Shown: positions 32,801-42,078, counted from the first letter of the stretch. The stretch: 64,000 nt of DNA from Eisenbergiella porci (GCF_009696275.1 NZ_VUMI01000031.1:1-64000); one strand, 5' to 3'. The notes: generated by a model not told the origin, from the letters alone. Made by a program: numbers and translations.

Positions 32801-32936
32801 ATGATAAAATTTTCAGATGTAACAAAAGCTTATCAAATGGATGAGCCTGGCAGGTTTTGCCGCGATCATGGGAGCGCTGTATTTTATTGTTTACCGGAGC
32901 CTTTCCCGTAAGGTTTCTCTTATGGAGGTTCTGTGA
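32801..32936 (+). pseudogene. ABC transporter operon collapsed to its two ends
   Basis: Starts as a MacB-like ATPase (MIKFSDVTKAYQMDE, with AAAGGAGG before the ATG). After about 14 codons the sequence becomes, in another frame, the last ~35 residues of an FtsX-type permease (LAGFAAIMGALYFIVYRSLS, then RKVSLMEVL and stop). One deletion thus removed nearly all of both genes. Confidence 0.75.
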
Positions 32937-33084
32937 ACCTGACGTAAAGCGGCTGATGTACAGCTTGTTTTTGAAACCGGCCGCTGCTGTAAATTCCGGC
33001 CGCTGCCGCCAGAGTTTTGGCAGCATGAATATATTTACCGGCGCATCTGATTTTATGCGCCGACAGTTTCGTCTGGAGGTTAAT

Positions 33085-34320
33085 ATGAAAAAAGGATTTT
33101 CCAAGGATTTTTATCTCGTTGTAATCGGTCAGATCATTTCCCTGTTCGGAAATGCGGTTATCCGGTTTGCCCTTCCGCTGCACCTGCTTTCCGTTACCGG
33201 ATCGGCGGCGCTTCTGGGTGTGGTATCCGGCGTAGCGTTCCTCCCTCTTGTTGTCATGTCTCCCATCGGCGGCCTGATTGCGGATCGGATGAATAAAAGG
33301 AACATCATGGTTGTGCTGGATTTCTTTACGGCAGGCCTGGTTCTTCTTTTCCTGGTGTTAAGCGGGAGGGGCAGCCTGGTTTCGCTAATTCTGATTATGC
33401 TTTTTCTCCTGTATGGGATTTCCGGCGCTTATCAGCCTTCCGTGCAGGCCAGCATTCCTTTGCTGGTATCGGAGGAAGCCGTCATGCCTGCCAATGCCAT
33501 TATCAATATGGTGTCCTCCCTTTCCGGACTGCTGGGGCCTGCCCTGGGCGGCATTGCTTACGGCCTCTGGGGCATAACCCCCATACTTTATGTCTGCATG
33601 GGCTGTTTTTTCCTGTCTGCGGTCATGGAAATTTTTATCCATATTCCGTTCGCTAAAAGGGTGCGCACGGATACGCTGCTTCATGAAACTATCGCAGATA
33701 TGAAGAGCAGCCTTATTTTTATCGGACGTGAAAAAAAAGAAATCGGAAAGCTGACATTTTGCTGCGCGGCGGTAAACCTTTTCCTATCGGCTCTTATGAT
33801 TGTCAGCCTGCCTGTTATTGTTACACAGGTACTCGTTTTCCCCCGGAACAATGCTTCGGAAATGTATGGTTTTCTGGAAGCCCTCATGGCGGGAGGGGGA
33901 CTGCTGGGCGGGCTTGGCGCAGGGCTTTTAAGCAAACGGCTGAATGTCAGAAGCACCTGGAAGCTGCTGTTTTGCTGCGGAATGCTGCTTCTTCCCATGG
34001 GCGCGGCTCTTTATAAGGGGCTTCCGGTATATCTGGCTTATCTGATTCTGGCTGTGTCGGGGATTCTTATCATGGCGATGGCATCCCTTTATACGATTCA
34101 GGTAATGTCTTATATCCAGATCACGACGCCACCCGGGCTGATCGGCAAGGTAATCTCATGGATTATTGCTCTTTCCACCTGTGCGCAGCCACTGGGGCAG
34201 ATCATGTATGGCTTCCTGCTGGAGCATCTGCGCGGGATGCTGTGGATCGTGTTTGTTGTGACCGCTGCGGCTACCATGCTTTTCGCCCGGTGGAACAGAC
34301 GGGAGGCGGAACGGCTGTAG
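33085..34320 (+). CDS. MFS efflux transporter
   Basis: 411-aa major facilitator with about 12 membrane helices, of the macrolide-efflux-like/DHA3 group. It opens GFSKDFYLVVIGQIISLFGN and has the loop 2-3 motif GGLIADRMNKRNIM. A second half-repeat appears around GLLGGLGAGLLSKRLNVRS. TGGAGGT lies 4 nt before the ATG at 33085. Located behind the TetR gene and the ABC remnant, it is the likely remaining TetR-controlled exporter. Substrate unknown. Confidence 0.9.
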   Translation: MKKGFSKDFYLVVIGQIISLFGNAVIRFALPLHLLSVTGSAALLGVVSGVAFLPLVVMSPIGGLIADRMNKRNIMVVLDFFTAGLVLLFLVLSGRGSLVSLILIMLFLLYGISGAYQPSVQASIPLLVSEEAVMPANAIINMVSSLSGLLGPALGGIAYGLWGITPILYVCMGCFFLSAVMEIFIHIPFAKRVRTDTLLHETIADMKSSLIFIGREKKEIGKLTFCCAAVNLFLSALMIVSLPVIVTQVLVFPRNNASEMYGFLEALMAGGGLLGGLGAGLLSKRLNVRSTWKLLFCCGMLLLPMGAALYKGLPVYLAYLILAVSGILIMAMASLYTIQVMSYIQITTPPGLIGKVISWIIALSTCAQPLGQIMYGFLLEHLRGMLWIVFVVTAAATMLFARWNRREAERL

Positions 34321-34342
34321 TCCGGGCCTCAAACCTGGCATG

Positions 34343-34383
34343 AAAAAGGTGATGCTTTCCTCTGTGTGAGGGCATCACCTTTT
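34343..34383. terminator. Bidirectional terminator
   Basis: AAAAAGGTGATGC and GCATCACCTTTT form the stem between the convergent MFS and heptad-repeat genes. Confidence 0.8.
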
Positions 34384-34398
34384 GGCTTCTTATATAAT

Positions 34399-34995
34399 TC
34401 AGGACTCCAAAGCAGTCAGCCTTGCTTTTGATTCCTGCACCTGCCCCCAGTTTTCAAGGGCAAGCTCATATGTTTCATTTACTTTATCGGATACACGTTT
34501 TAACTCCTGACGCAGCTTCTGCTGGCCTTCCTTCAGGGCTCCGATTTCACTTTCCACTCTGTCGAGGCGGCTATCAATCCTGTCGAGACGGCTATCCATC
34601 TTGTCAAAACGGCTATCCATACCGTCGAGACGGCTATCCATCTTGTCAAAACGGCTATCCATCTTGTCAAAACGGCTATCCATACCGTCGAGACGGCTAT
34701 CCATCTTGTCAAAACGGCTATCCATACCGTCGAGACGGCTATCCATCTTGTCAAAACGGCTATCCATACCGTCGAGACGGCTATCCATCTTGTCAAAACG
34801 ACTATCCATACCGTCGAGACGGCTATCCATCCTGTCAAGACGGCTATCCATACCGTCGAAACGGCTATCCATACCGTCGAAACGGCTATCCATACCATCA
34901 AGCCGGCCCTCCATCCTGTCGAGCCGATTATGTACGGGCTGCAATTTTTCATCTAATAATCCTGACAATACGTTTATCAGTAATTTCTTGTCCAT
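34399..34995 (-). CDS. Heptad-repeat coiled-coil protein
   Basis: 198-aa protein. After a short head (MDKKLLINVLSGLLDEKLQP), residues ~24-149 consist of about 18 heptads of the form RFDKMDS / RLDGMDS. A conventional coiled coil follows (EIGALKEGQQKLRQELKRVS). Met/Leu/Phe at fixed heptad positions give a long rod that should oligomerise. No signal peptide. Function unknown; similar repeats occur in proteins of phage or scaffold type. The repeat number is likely to vary between strains. Confidence 0.8.
   Translation of the reverse strand: MDKKLLINVLSGLLDEKLQPVHNRLDRMEGRLDGMDSRFDGMDSRFDGMDSRLDRMDSRLDGMDSRFDKMDSRLDGMDSRFDKMDSRLDGMDSRFDKMDSRLDGMDSRFDKMDSRFDKMDSRLDGMDSRFDKMDSRLDRIDSRLDRVESEIGALKEGQQKLRQELKRVSDKVNETYELALENWGQVQESKARLTALES
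34549..34926. repeat. 21-bp tandem repeat array (coding VNTR)
   Basis: About 18 units of 21 bp. Alternating unit types (CCATCTTGTCAAAACGGCTA and CCATACCGTCGAGACGGCTA) form a 42-bp higher-order repeat. Near-identity at the DNA level indicates recent expansion. The opposite strand stays open for a long way only because the repeat lacks stops. Confidence 0.9.
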
Positions 34996-35232
34996 TTTTA
35001 CTCCTTATCTGCGCTCTAATCCGCATAACAAACCTACAGCTGAAAGTGCATTTCTTTCAGCTTTTGAAAGTGTTTTTCTTTCAGCTTCTTTGTGCATTAC
35101 AGGCCTCCGGAGCCATTATCCTGCTGTCTCTGATTACAGATAAATACTATCACAGGAAGGAGATAATGTCTATGTGTATTTTCGTATTTTTCTGTATACA
35201 TTCTGCGTGCAGACGACGACATATCTGCCGTT
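34996..35232. other. Short intergenic region
   Basis: About 240 bp of AT-rich sequence. I see no gene, only an AGCTTTTGAAAG-like direct repeat near 35060-35090. Confidence 0.3.
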
Positions 35233-35913
35233 TTATCCGAGAATATACTTCTTCACTTTCCTCTCCGGCGCCTGGGGATTCAGTTTATAAATCTGTTTTT
35301 CAATCTTTCGGAAGGCTTCTTCACCGGAAATCTCCGCGGCCGCGTCAAATACCTCTTTCCCGAACAAATCCTCCGTCAGGCAGAAAACCGTTGAAGACCA
35401 TCCGTATTCCTCACCCTTCCGGGATTTCTTTCTTGTCCTGCCGCAGAGTGAAACGTAAAATTTCATCTGCAGCTCAGTCAGCGCATTATCAAATCCGCTT
35501 TTGTCCTCTCTGGAAAAACCGCCGTACTGCTTCAGAAGATGCACCGGAAGCTCCTTTTCCTCACTGAGCACATCATAAATCCGTTTCGCCATCAGGGTAA
35601 CATTGCCTTCCTCATATTCCTCATAAAGGTCCGCCCTTCCCCTCCTGGCTGCCAGGAAATAGGGATACCATTCTTTCGTTATATAACCGCTTTTCTTAAA
35701 AAAGAGCTTTCCATAGGCAATATCGCGATACTCATCCAGGACCCGTATCCTCCATTCCCATGGATCCGTATCATCGTCCTCCGTATGCCAGTGTATTTTA
35801 TCACTAAAGTAATCGCTTAATGTAAAAACCCCTTCTCCGTTTTCACCGCCGATTGTAAAGCCCGCTAACCTCAGATCGTCTACAAAATCCTGAAAGCCGT
35901 TTATTTCTTTCAT
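35233..35913 (-). CDS. AlkZ-related hypothetical protein
   Basis: 226-aa cytoplasmic protein. The block TLSDYFSDKIHWHTEDDDTD followed by PWEWRIRVLDEYRDIAYGKL matches a family often labelled AlkZ-related (winged-helix, distantly like DNA glycosylases). No catalytic claim is possible. The start at 35913 (MKEINGFQDF) has GGAGGACA upstream. Probably the last gene of a four-gene operon from 37066. Confidence 0.65.
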   Translation of the reverse strand: MKEINGFQDFVDDLRLAGFTIGGENGEGVFTLSDYFSDKIHWHTEDDDTDPWEWRIRVLDEYRDIAYGKLFFKKSGYITKEWYPYFLAARRGRADLYEEYEEGNVTLMAKRIYDVLSEEKELPVHLLKQYGGFSREDKSGFDNALTELQMKFYVSLCGRTRKKSRKGEEYGWSSTVFCLTEDLFGKEVFDAAAEISGEEAFRKIEKQIYKLNPQAPERKVKKYILG

Positions 35914-35951
35914 TGCCTGTCCTCCCTGTTCCAACCTCTGATTTCTGATTC

Positions 35952-36815
35952 TTAATTTCTGTCTTCAAGCTTATCAAGCAGCCTCCTTATACGCCAGGTA
36001 CAGTCGGCAATCCTGTTTTCTTTCTTTTTCCAATTGTCGGAAAGCGGAAAATATATCCCGTCTTTTACCTCGCTTCCCATAACCCAATTTCCTTCTTCCC
36101 TTTGATTTGCATACAGCCATTTTGATGCAAAATGCAGCATGTCGATGCTGTTCCTGTATTCCGCAAGCAGTTCCAGCGCCGCCAGATATTTTCCCGCCTC
36201 TCTGGATGCAAACGTTTCCGGGACATTACAGATCCGGGAATCTCCCGATGGTCTGCTAAAAACATAATAAATTCCTTTGTCATAATGAAGCACATAATCC
36301 ATCATCAGGCGCTCCGTTCTTTCATTCAGCATGCCGGGAAGGAGGGAAAGCTGATAAAAAGTCACAAAATCCACCAGCCGTCCGCCTCGCGGCGGTTCTC
36401 CGAAAATCTCCGTATATGCCAAAGCACAGTCCTCATGGCTGAAGCTCCCGGAAGAGAACGCCCGGGTTATAATATCGGCCCATTTCCCGGCAACACGGTT
36501 CGCGCTCCTATCTGCCAATGTGAATTTCCTGATCCAGACAGCGAGCATCAGCTCCGTAAAAATATCCCAGTTATGCATTTTTTCCCGCCTGTCCGGCATT
36601 TGTTTCCTGCCTTTCAGGCAATCGCTCATATATGTAACGGTTCTGGCAATCGCCTCATCATTGATATCAAAGCCTAAAACATACAGTCTGCGCAGCGCCT
36701 GTTCCGTTGTGATTGGCGCTTTGGACGGCTTACTTAATGTATGGAAATTTCCCCACAGACCATTTTCATCCTGCTGCGCCAGAATTTCTTTCGCCCATTT
36801 AGTGTCCTTATACAA
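35952..36815 (-). CDS. Hypothetical alpha-helical (terpene-cyclase-fold-like) protein
   Basis: 287-aa protein. The opening WAKEILAQQDENGLWGNFHT, TTEQALRRLYVLGFD and YANQREEGNWVMGSE resemble the repeated QxxDGxW pattern of alpha/alpha-barrel prenyltransferase/squalene-cyclase-like proteins. No DXDD motif is seen, so cyclase activity is unlikely. GGGGAG precedes the ATG by about 10 nt. Function unknown. Confidence 0.6.
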   Translation of the reverse strand: MYKDTKWAKEILAQQDENGLWGNFHTLSKPSKAPITTEQALRRLYVLGFDINDEAIARTVTYMSDCLKGRKQMPDRREKMHNWDIFTELMLAVWIRKFTLADRSANRVAGKWADIITRAFSSGSFSHEDCALAYTEIFGEPPRGGRLVDFVTFYQLSLLPGMLNERTERLMMDYVLHYDKGIYYVFSRPSGDSRICNVPETFASREAGKYLAALELLAEYRNSIDMLHFASKWLYANQREEGNWVMGSEVKDGIYFPLSDNWKKKENRIADCTWRIRRLLDKLEDRN

Positions 36816-36883
36816 ATTTTTCTCCCCGATTCCATGCCTGTTCAGAATATTTTATATCTTTATCCGGGATTTTCCGAATCCAT

Positions 36884-36994
36884 TCAACGTTCCCGGCCTC
36901 TTTTGAATTTTCTCACTGCGGCGTCAAGCAGAGATTTATCGCCTCTTTCTTCCATAAATTTATCTGATATCCAATTCAGTAATTCCTTCCCCAT
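36884..36994 (-). CDS. Possible 36-aa small protein
   Basis: Short basic helical frame (MGKELLNWISDKFMEERGDK, LLDAAVRKFKRGRER). It begins 9 nt after the stop of the 20-aa frame and lies 68 bp before the next gene. Its ribosome binding site is weak. It could be a real small protein of the operon or chance. Confidence 0.35.
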   Translation of the reverse strand: MGKELLNWISDKFMEERGDKSLLDAAVRKFKRGRER

Positions 36995-37003
36995 TCCCGT
37001 CCA

Positions 37004-37066
37004 TTAAAACCATATAGCAACCAAAATACTGATTGCAAGCAATATCCCATAATTTAATCTTTTCAT
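37004..37066 (-). CDS. Possible 20-aa membrane microprotein
   Basis: Sequence MKRLNYGILLAISILVAIWF: a positively charged head and one hydrophobic helix. AAGGGAGGGG lies 5 nt before the ATG, a very strong site for so short a frame, and a promoter lies 56 bp upstream. It appears to head the operon down to 35233. Confidence 0.5.
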   Translation of the reverse strand: MKRLNYGILLAISILVAIWF

Positions 37067-37121
37067 GCACACCCCTCCCTTGTTACGCCCAAATATGTAT
37101 AGTAAAATAATTGTTTTCTTC

Positions 37122-37151
37122 ATTCTACCATGCCTGCTCCGCCTTTATCAA
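37122..37151 (-). promoter_or_regulatory. Promoter of the small-protein operon
   Basis: TTGATA (37146-37151), 18 nt, TAGAAT (37122-37127) on the minus strand. Confidence 0.6.
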
Positions 37152-37224
37152 CAACTACTAAAAAGATCACCTTCCTTCGCCCCTTCTGGTTACTGTTCAC
37201 CCCTTCTGAAAAACGGCACAAGAA

Positions 37225-37455
37225 TCCCGATTGTTTGCGCTTCACCTTCACGACAACATGGGTATCAACGATGATCACCTCGCTCCCGGAGAAGGAATGG
37301 TAAACTGGGCAAACGTCAGGGATATTATCGATGCCTCCTCCTATGAGGGCTCCTATACCCTGGAAAGCGACAGCGCCATCATTCCTGCCGGACGAACACC
37401 CCTGGAACACCTGCTGCTTCATTATAAAGGGGCAAAAGCAATGCTTTTTCCGTAA
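37225..37455 (+). pseudogene. Sugar phosphate isomerase/epimerase, C-terminal fragment
   Basis: The last ~75 residues of a xylose-isomerase-like TIM barrel protein: LFALHLHDNMGINDDHLAPG then GMVNWANVRDIIDASSYEGS, with the metal-binding His/Asp still present. No start, no ribosome binding site and no upstream remainder, so it is an orphan 3' end left by deletion. Confidence 0.75.
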
Positions 37456-37492
37456 TCGCTTCCGGTACATATAGTAAGTCCGGCGTCTTTCT

Positions 37493-37544
37493 GCTTTCAT
37501 TGCCAGCTTGCATTCCCCTGCGCCTGCAGGCTGGCAATGAAAGC
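37493..37544. repeat. Perfect 15-bp inverted repeat
   Basis: GCTTTCATTGCCAGC (37493-37507) and GCTGGCAATGAAAGC (37530-37544) with a 22-nt loop. No T tract on either side, so not a standard terminator. Confidence 0.6.
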
Positions 37545-37834
37545 CATAACAACGGTTCTCCCATGTAAAATTTATGTAAAGAAACCGCCCTGTCTCTTGC
37601 TCTCCTTCACCCACTCCCCTATAATAGGGACAACATTAATCCTCAGTGTTTTATAAAAGAAAGGAATTTTCCCATGGACGACGCCCACAGTGACGCTGCC
37701 CCAAACATATATACACATACCTGTTTTTTAAACGGCAGCCTGTTAAAAACAGGAACACACAGGCATAGTCTGCGTTCCTCCGGGAATACGGGCCATGCTT
37801 TTTTGTGTCCTGCGAGATGAAAAGGAGAAAAAGC

Positions 37835-38547
37835 ATGGATCTGCAACTGGAAAACATAAGAAAAGCCTATGGCGACAAGCAGGTGCTCAGGGACTGCACC
37901 TTTGCCTTTAAAAAAGGAAAATATACGGCCTCCTGGGCAAAAACGGAGCTGGCAAAACCACTCTTTTTAACTGCCTGACAGATGAGGTGCCCGCGGACGG
38001 AGGACGCGCGCTGCTTTTTGACGGCGACGGCGCGCCGCGGCCGCTTACGCAGGATCAGGTGGGGTATGTATATTCCACGCCTATTCTGCCGGATTTTCTT
38101 ACCGGCTATGAATTCATACGTTTTTTTATGGATCTTCATGAAGGAAATGTTCCTGTGGGAAAGACAATTGATGACTATTTTGATATGGTAAAAATCGATG
38201 TCCACGACAGGCACAAGCTGATCAAGGGGTATTCCCACGGAATGAAAAACAAAGTGCAGATGCTCATGCTTCTCATAGCCCGCCCGCCTGTGATTTTGCT
38301 GGACGAGCCGCTTACCTCCTTCGACGTGGTGGTGGCCCTGGAAATCAAACAGCTTCTCCGTGAAATCCGGCCGGATCATATTCTTATTTTTTCCACCCAT
38401 ATCCTGCAGCTTGCCACAGATTTGTGTGACGAAATCGTAGTGCTCAGTGACGGGCGGCTCAGCCGTCTCGACCATTCCCTGCTGGATAGCCCTGACTTTG
38501 AAGCCAGGCTGATAGAATTATTAAAGGATGAAAATGCCCATGATTAA
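37835..38547 (+). pseudogene. ABC transporter ATPase with early frameshift
   Basis: Starts MDLQLENIRKAYGDKQVLRD with AAAGGAG upstream, but a 1-nt loss in the A-rich GGAAAATATAC stretch (~37920) shifts the frame before Walker A. In the corrected frame KIYGLLGKNGAGKTTLFNCL follows, then the signature YSHGMKNKVQML, Walker B PPVILLDEPLTSFD and the switch His in FSTHILQ. Everything else looks intact, so this is a recent lesion. Confidence 0.85.
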
Positions 38548-38738
38548 TACCTGCAGATAAAAAACCCGTTTTTTTCCGTCATCAATATCATCATGTATGC
38601 TCTCTATTTCCTCTGCCTGGAAATCAAAGTGACCGGAAGCCTGTTTACGCTGGGCGTGCTCGGCTTTACGGTGATATATATTGCGGCGGCGCTTGTTCTT
38701 GTATATTTTCGTTCGCCGAAGGCCTTCCGGGTAAAGTA
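38534..38738 (+). pseudogene. ABC permease remnant (both ends only)
   Basis: The start overlaps the ATPase end (MPMINTCR, then stop). In another frame the C-terminal ~60 residues follow: IKNPFFSVINIIMYALYFLC and TLGVLGFTVIYIAAALVLVY. Two membrane segments remain of an ABC-2 permease normally several times longer. Confidence 0.7.
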
Positions 38739-38779
38739 AATTATTGTACAGGCATTACCGGAGCCGCGGCTCCGGCACG

Positions 38780-40132
38780 TCAATGGCGGAATACAGCACC
38801 GCGTCGTAGGCAGAGGCTTCCTCCTTTATCCGGGAGGACAAAGCTGATGCAGGAGCCTTTCCCCGGTTCACTTTCGATTTCCAGCTTGCTCCCATGAAGG
38901 AGAAGGATTTCCGCACACAGGGCCAGGCCCAGGCCGGCCCCGTTCTTGCTTCTGGAGCGTGACTTATCCACCATGTAGAAGGCTTTGGTGATATTTTTCT
39001 GTTCTTCCCTGGGGATCCCCACACCCACGTCCTTTACCTCAAAACGGTAGCCTCTCTCCGTGAGCTTCCCCCTCACCTCAATGGGGCTTCCCGGCTCCGA
39101 GGCCTTGCAGGCGTTATCCAGCAGATTCACCAGCACCGACTTGATCAGGTTTGCCTCGGCCCTCACCATGCAAGACTCATACTGAAAATGAAATTCCATC
39201 TCAGTATGGGATGCAAACATATCCTTCAGATATTCGAAAAGGGAAGCGGCAGGCACCAGCTGGAACTGCACTTCCTCCTTCTTGGTGACAATGATATCCA
39301 GAAGCCGCAGGGACATGGCCTCCAGCCGCTTTCCTTCCGTATATATATAATTGGCGGACAGGAAGCTTTTTTCCTCATCCAGCTTACGGGAACGCAGCAT
39401 GTCCGCATAGCCTATGATAGCCGTCAGCGGAGTCTTCAGCTCATGGGCAAAGGCAGCCACGAAATCCTCCCTGGCCTGGATTTCCTCCTCCAGCTTGTTG
39501 CTATTTTCCTCCAGCACATTTGCCATATGGTTAAAATCCGTGGTCAGCTGTCCCAACTCGTCATTGCTGATCTGCCTTGCCCGGTAGCCGTAATCTCCCG
39601 CCGCCATGCGCTTCGTCGCCCTGGTAAGCAGGCGGATGGGCTTGGTCAGCCAGGAGGAAATCACCAGCATCAGCACCGTCCCGAATACCAGCATCAGTAT
39701 CGTCACCCGGCGGTACACGGAAAAGCCCAGATGCCTTTCCCGGAAAACCTCGGACACATCCTTCAGCGTTTCCAGATACAGGATCCTGTCCAGCGCATTC
39801 ACCGTTATCCCGGTCTGGATATAATAGCTGTCCTCCTGCCTGATCACCCGGTAGGTTTTGGTATTTTCATCCGTCTGGTCCAGCAGGCCGTTGTCCGCTT
39901 CAAAGCCGCTGCTGATATAGAGCACGTTTTTTTCCTCGTCGGACAGGCGCAGCAGACGGCTGCTGTCATGGCTGCCGGTCTCCATGTTGGAGGCGACCTG
40001 CTCTATGGTATGATCCTGAAGCACATCGTATTTTGCGGGCACGTTAAGCGCGGCCGTCTCAAAGGCGAACCGGAGGATGCTGTTTTCATCCAGCGCCTGC
40101 CCCACCTCCCTGTCCAGAGCGGTCTCAAACAC
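38780..40132 (-). pseudogene. Sensor histidine kinase, 5' end lost by deletion
   Basis: 450 residues of an EnvZ/BaeS-type kinase. An extracellular part is followed by a membrane helix (RRVTILMLVFGTVLMLVISS), HAMP (RMAAGDYGYRARQISNDELG), the H box FAHELKTPLTAIIGYADML, the N box VNLLDNACKASEPG and the G1/G2 boxes DVGVGIPRE and GAGLGLALCAEILL. The first membrane helix is missing: upstream the frame runs into GFSGFYFVNYV and then the beginning of a response regulator in another frame. The catalytic part is intact but the protein would be mis-anchored. Confidence 0.75.
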
Positions 40133-40262
40133 ATAATTGACAAAATAAAATCCGCTGAATCCCGTCCTGGACAGTCCGGCACTGGTAGCCTGAGGCGGAA
40201 AGATTCAGATCTATCAAATCGCAGATGGGCTTTTCGTCATCCACTATCAGTATTTTTATCAT
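40125..40262 (-). pseudogene. Response regulator, first ~34 residues only
   Basis: MIKILIVDDEKPICDLIDLN then LSASGYQCRTVQDG is the start of an OmpR-type receiver domain with the acidic DDE pocket. The sequence then jumps, near GTCCAGGACGGGATTC, into the kinase gene. The deletion removed the phosphorylated Asp, the DNA-binding domain and the kinase start. Confidence 0.75.
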
Positions 40263-40329
40263 CGGTACAATGATGCTCCTTTCCCAAACAATTGTTTCCC
40301 GGCAGGCTCTGGCCCCTTCCGGCCCCTGT

Positions 40330-41435
40330 TTACACGGACCAGCCCCAATAGGCGCGCGCCCTTAGCACCAGCTCCTCCGTCGTGACGTTTTCCCCAATCC
40401 GGTACAGCTTCTTATACTCCGTATCGGCGGAAAAACCTCCCGTTCTCTGGTAATAGATCTCAAACTCCGTTCCAATCACCGCCTCCGCCTGTTCGCTTTC
40501 ATAGCTGTAGCGGCCCAGCACGATGATGTCCTTCAGGCCGTCCCCGTCCACATCCTTGCAGACAAGGCCCTTGAGCGCATACAGATTATCGTATTCCCCC
40601 ATGGGCTGGAAGCTCCAGACGATGTAACCCTGCTCATTTACCAGATAAATCATAAATACATTATAATCCGCCATGGTATAAGTTCCCGGCACCACCTGAA
40701 GCCTGCCCATCTTTTCAAAATTCCGCCAGTAGCACTGTTCTTCTATAATCCGGAAGCCATGATCCAGCTGCGCCTTTTGCGTCATGGCCGTATACAGGAA
40801 TTCCGTGGAATTGCCGTCCCGCACAAAGGAGGTGATGAACCGGATGCTTTTATTCATGCTGAAGCGGTTGATTTTATCGGAAATCCGCCAGTCCTGGTAG
40901 AAGCCGTCCCTGCTTCCGAACAAAACATCCCCTACCTTATAGGTTTTCTCCGGGCGGGAGCTGTTTTCATTGATGCAGGAGGTGATCAGCACAATATCCG
41001 TGTAGCCGTCCCCGTTCAAATCCTGGAAGGAAACCGCCGCCATGCCTTTATTGGGCTGCTCCAGCATGCCCCGGTTCCGGTTGTTGGTTTCCAGTCTGTC
41101 GGTTTTGTATACCACCCGGTCCTCCCCGTCCGTCAGGAACAGGGCAAACCGGTTATATTCCGTATCCAGCGCCGGAATGAAAATCACTTCCCCATAAGGC
41201 TCCAGCGTTACCGGAAACGCCTGGGTATCGATGATCCTAAACCCCTGCGCCGGAATATCCCCCAGCTTGTCAATCGCATCAAACCGCTGCCTGTACGCCT
41301 GGTATTCCTGCGCCGGCTGTGCCGATTTTCTTTTTCCGTTCCCGCAGCGAACAGGGAAAGCGGACAGCACAGAAACACTGTCAGGAGGATACATGCGCCC
41401 CGGGCCAGGCGGGTTCTTATTTTTTCATACAGCAA
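40330..41435 (-). pseudogene. Secreted FG-GAP/VCBS-like protein, frameshifted
   Basis: The signal peptide MLYEKIRTRLARGACILLTV/FLCCPLSLFAAG is in one frame; the mature protein (GKRKSAQPAQEYQAYRQRFD onward) is in another. A 1-nt loss in the A-rich stretch near 41330-41350 accounts for this. The mature part has FG-GAP-type calcium loops (SFQDLNGDGYTDIVLI; CKDVDGDGLKDIIVLG), a partial beta-propeller. Encoded just upstream of the response regulator and kinase, it was probably the exported sensor component of that system. Confidence 0.7.
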
Positions 41436-41454
41436 GTCTTTTCACCCGCCTCTC

Positions 41455-42078
41455 CTATTCCTTCCTGTCCGCTTCCGCCGCCTTTTGAATCAGCCGCTCT
41501 ATCCCCTCCAGAGAATAGGAAAGCAGCCGCCCGAATGCACAGGCTGTCTCATAGCTTTTCTGCTTTGTATACCCGCCGGTTTCCTGCAGCCTCCGCTGTT
41601 CCTCCTTCAGCCGCAGATATTCCTCCAGCACATCGTCAGTATAGTAAAAAAGGAAATTATATTTGCCCCGGTTGGCCTGCGCAGGGAATAACTCCGTGAT
41701 AAAGGCCTCGTCTTCCGGGTAATATTTTACCCCGTATTTTTCACAAAGCTTCTTTACTTCCGGCAGATAGCTGTTGCGTTCCTGCCTGGTGTCACAGGGA
41801 TGGCTCATGGCCAGCTTCTTCGCTCCCGCCGCCGTCATCTCACAGAAAACATCCATTACGCCCAGCTCATAGGAATACCGGTCAACCTCACGTTCCCCGG
41901 CGGCTTCCTCCTCCCATGGCTCATACTCTTCCTTATCCAGGGAAAGGGGAATGCCCGTCCTGCTGGTCACATTCACTCCGCCATACCAGGTACTGTCTAT
42001 TTCAAAAATATCGCCCACCTGATATTCCATGGAAAATTCATCATTCTTTTTCACTATCCTTATCTTCTGTCCGCTCAT
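41455..42078 (-). CDS. Conserved hypothetical protein
   Basis: 207-aa soluble protein: beta-rich N-terminus (KIRIVKKNDEFSMEYQVGDI then FEIDSTWYGGVNVTS), then helical, with an LRLKEEQRRLQE coiled segment. AGGAGAGCAG precedes the ATG. I do not recognise a family. It is intact and lies 20 bp upstream of the decayed FG-GAP/two-component genes. Confidence 0.65.
   Translation of the reverse strand: MSGQKIRIVKKNDEFSMEYQVGDIFEIDSTWYGGVNVTSRTGIPLSLDKEEYEPWEEEAAGEREVDRYSYELGVMDVFCEMTAAGAKKLAMSHPCDTRQERNSYLPEVKKLCEKYGVKYYPEDEAFITELFPAQANRGKYNFLFYYTDDVLEEYLRLKEEQRRLQETGGYTKQKSYETACAFGRLLSYSLEGIERLIQKAAEADRKE

Noticed and set aside
34549-34926. Possible CRISPR array
   Set aside because: Units are 21 bp and contiguous without unique spacers and encode heptads; no cas genes nearby.
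34422-35567. Long plus-strand frames opposite the heptad-repeat gene
   Set aside because: They are open only because the 21-bp repeat lacks stop codons in those frames; the minus-strand frame has proper flanking head and tail domains.
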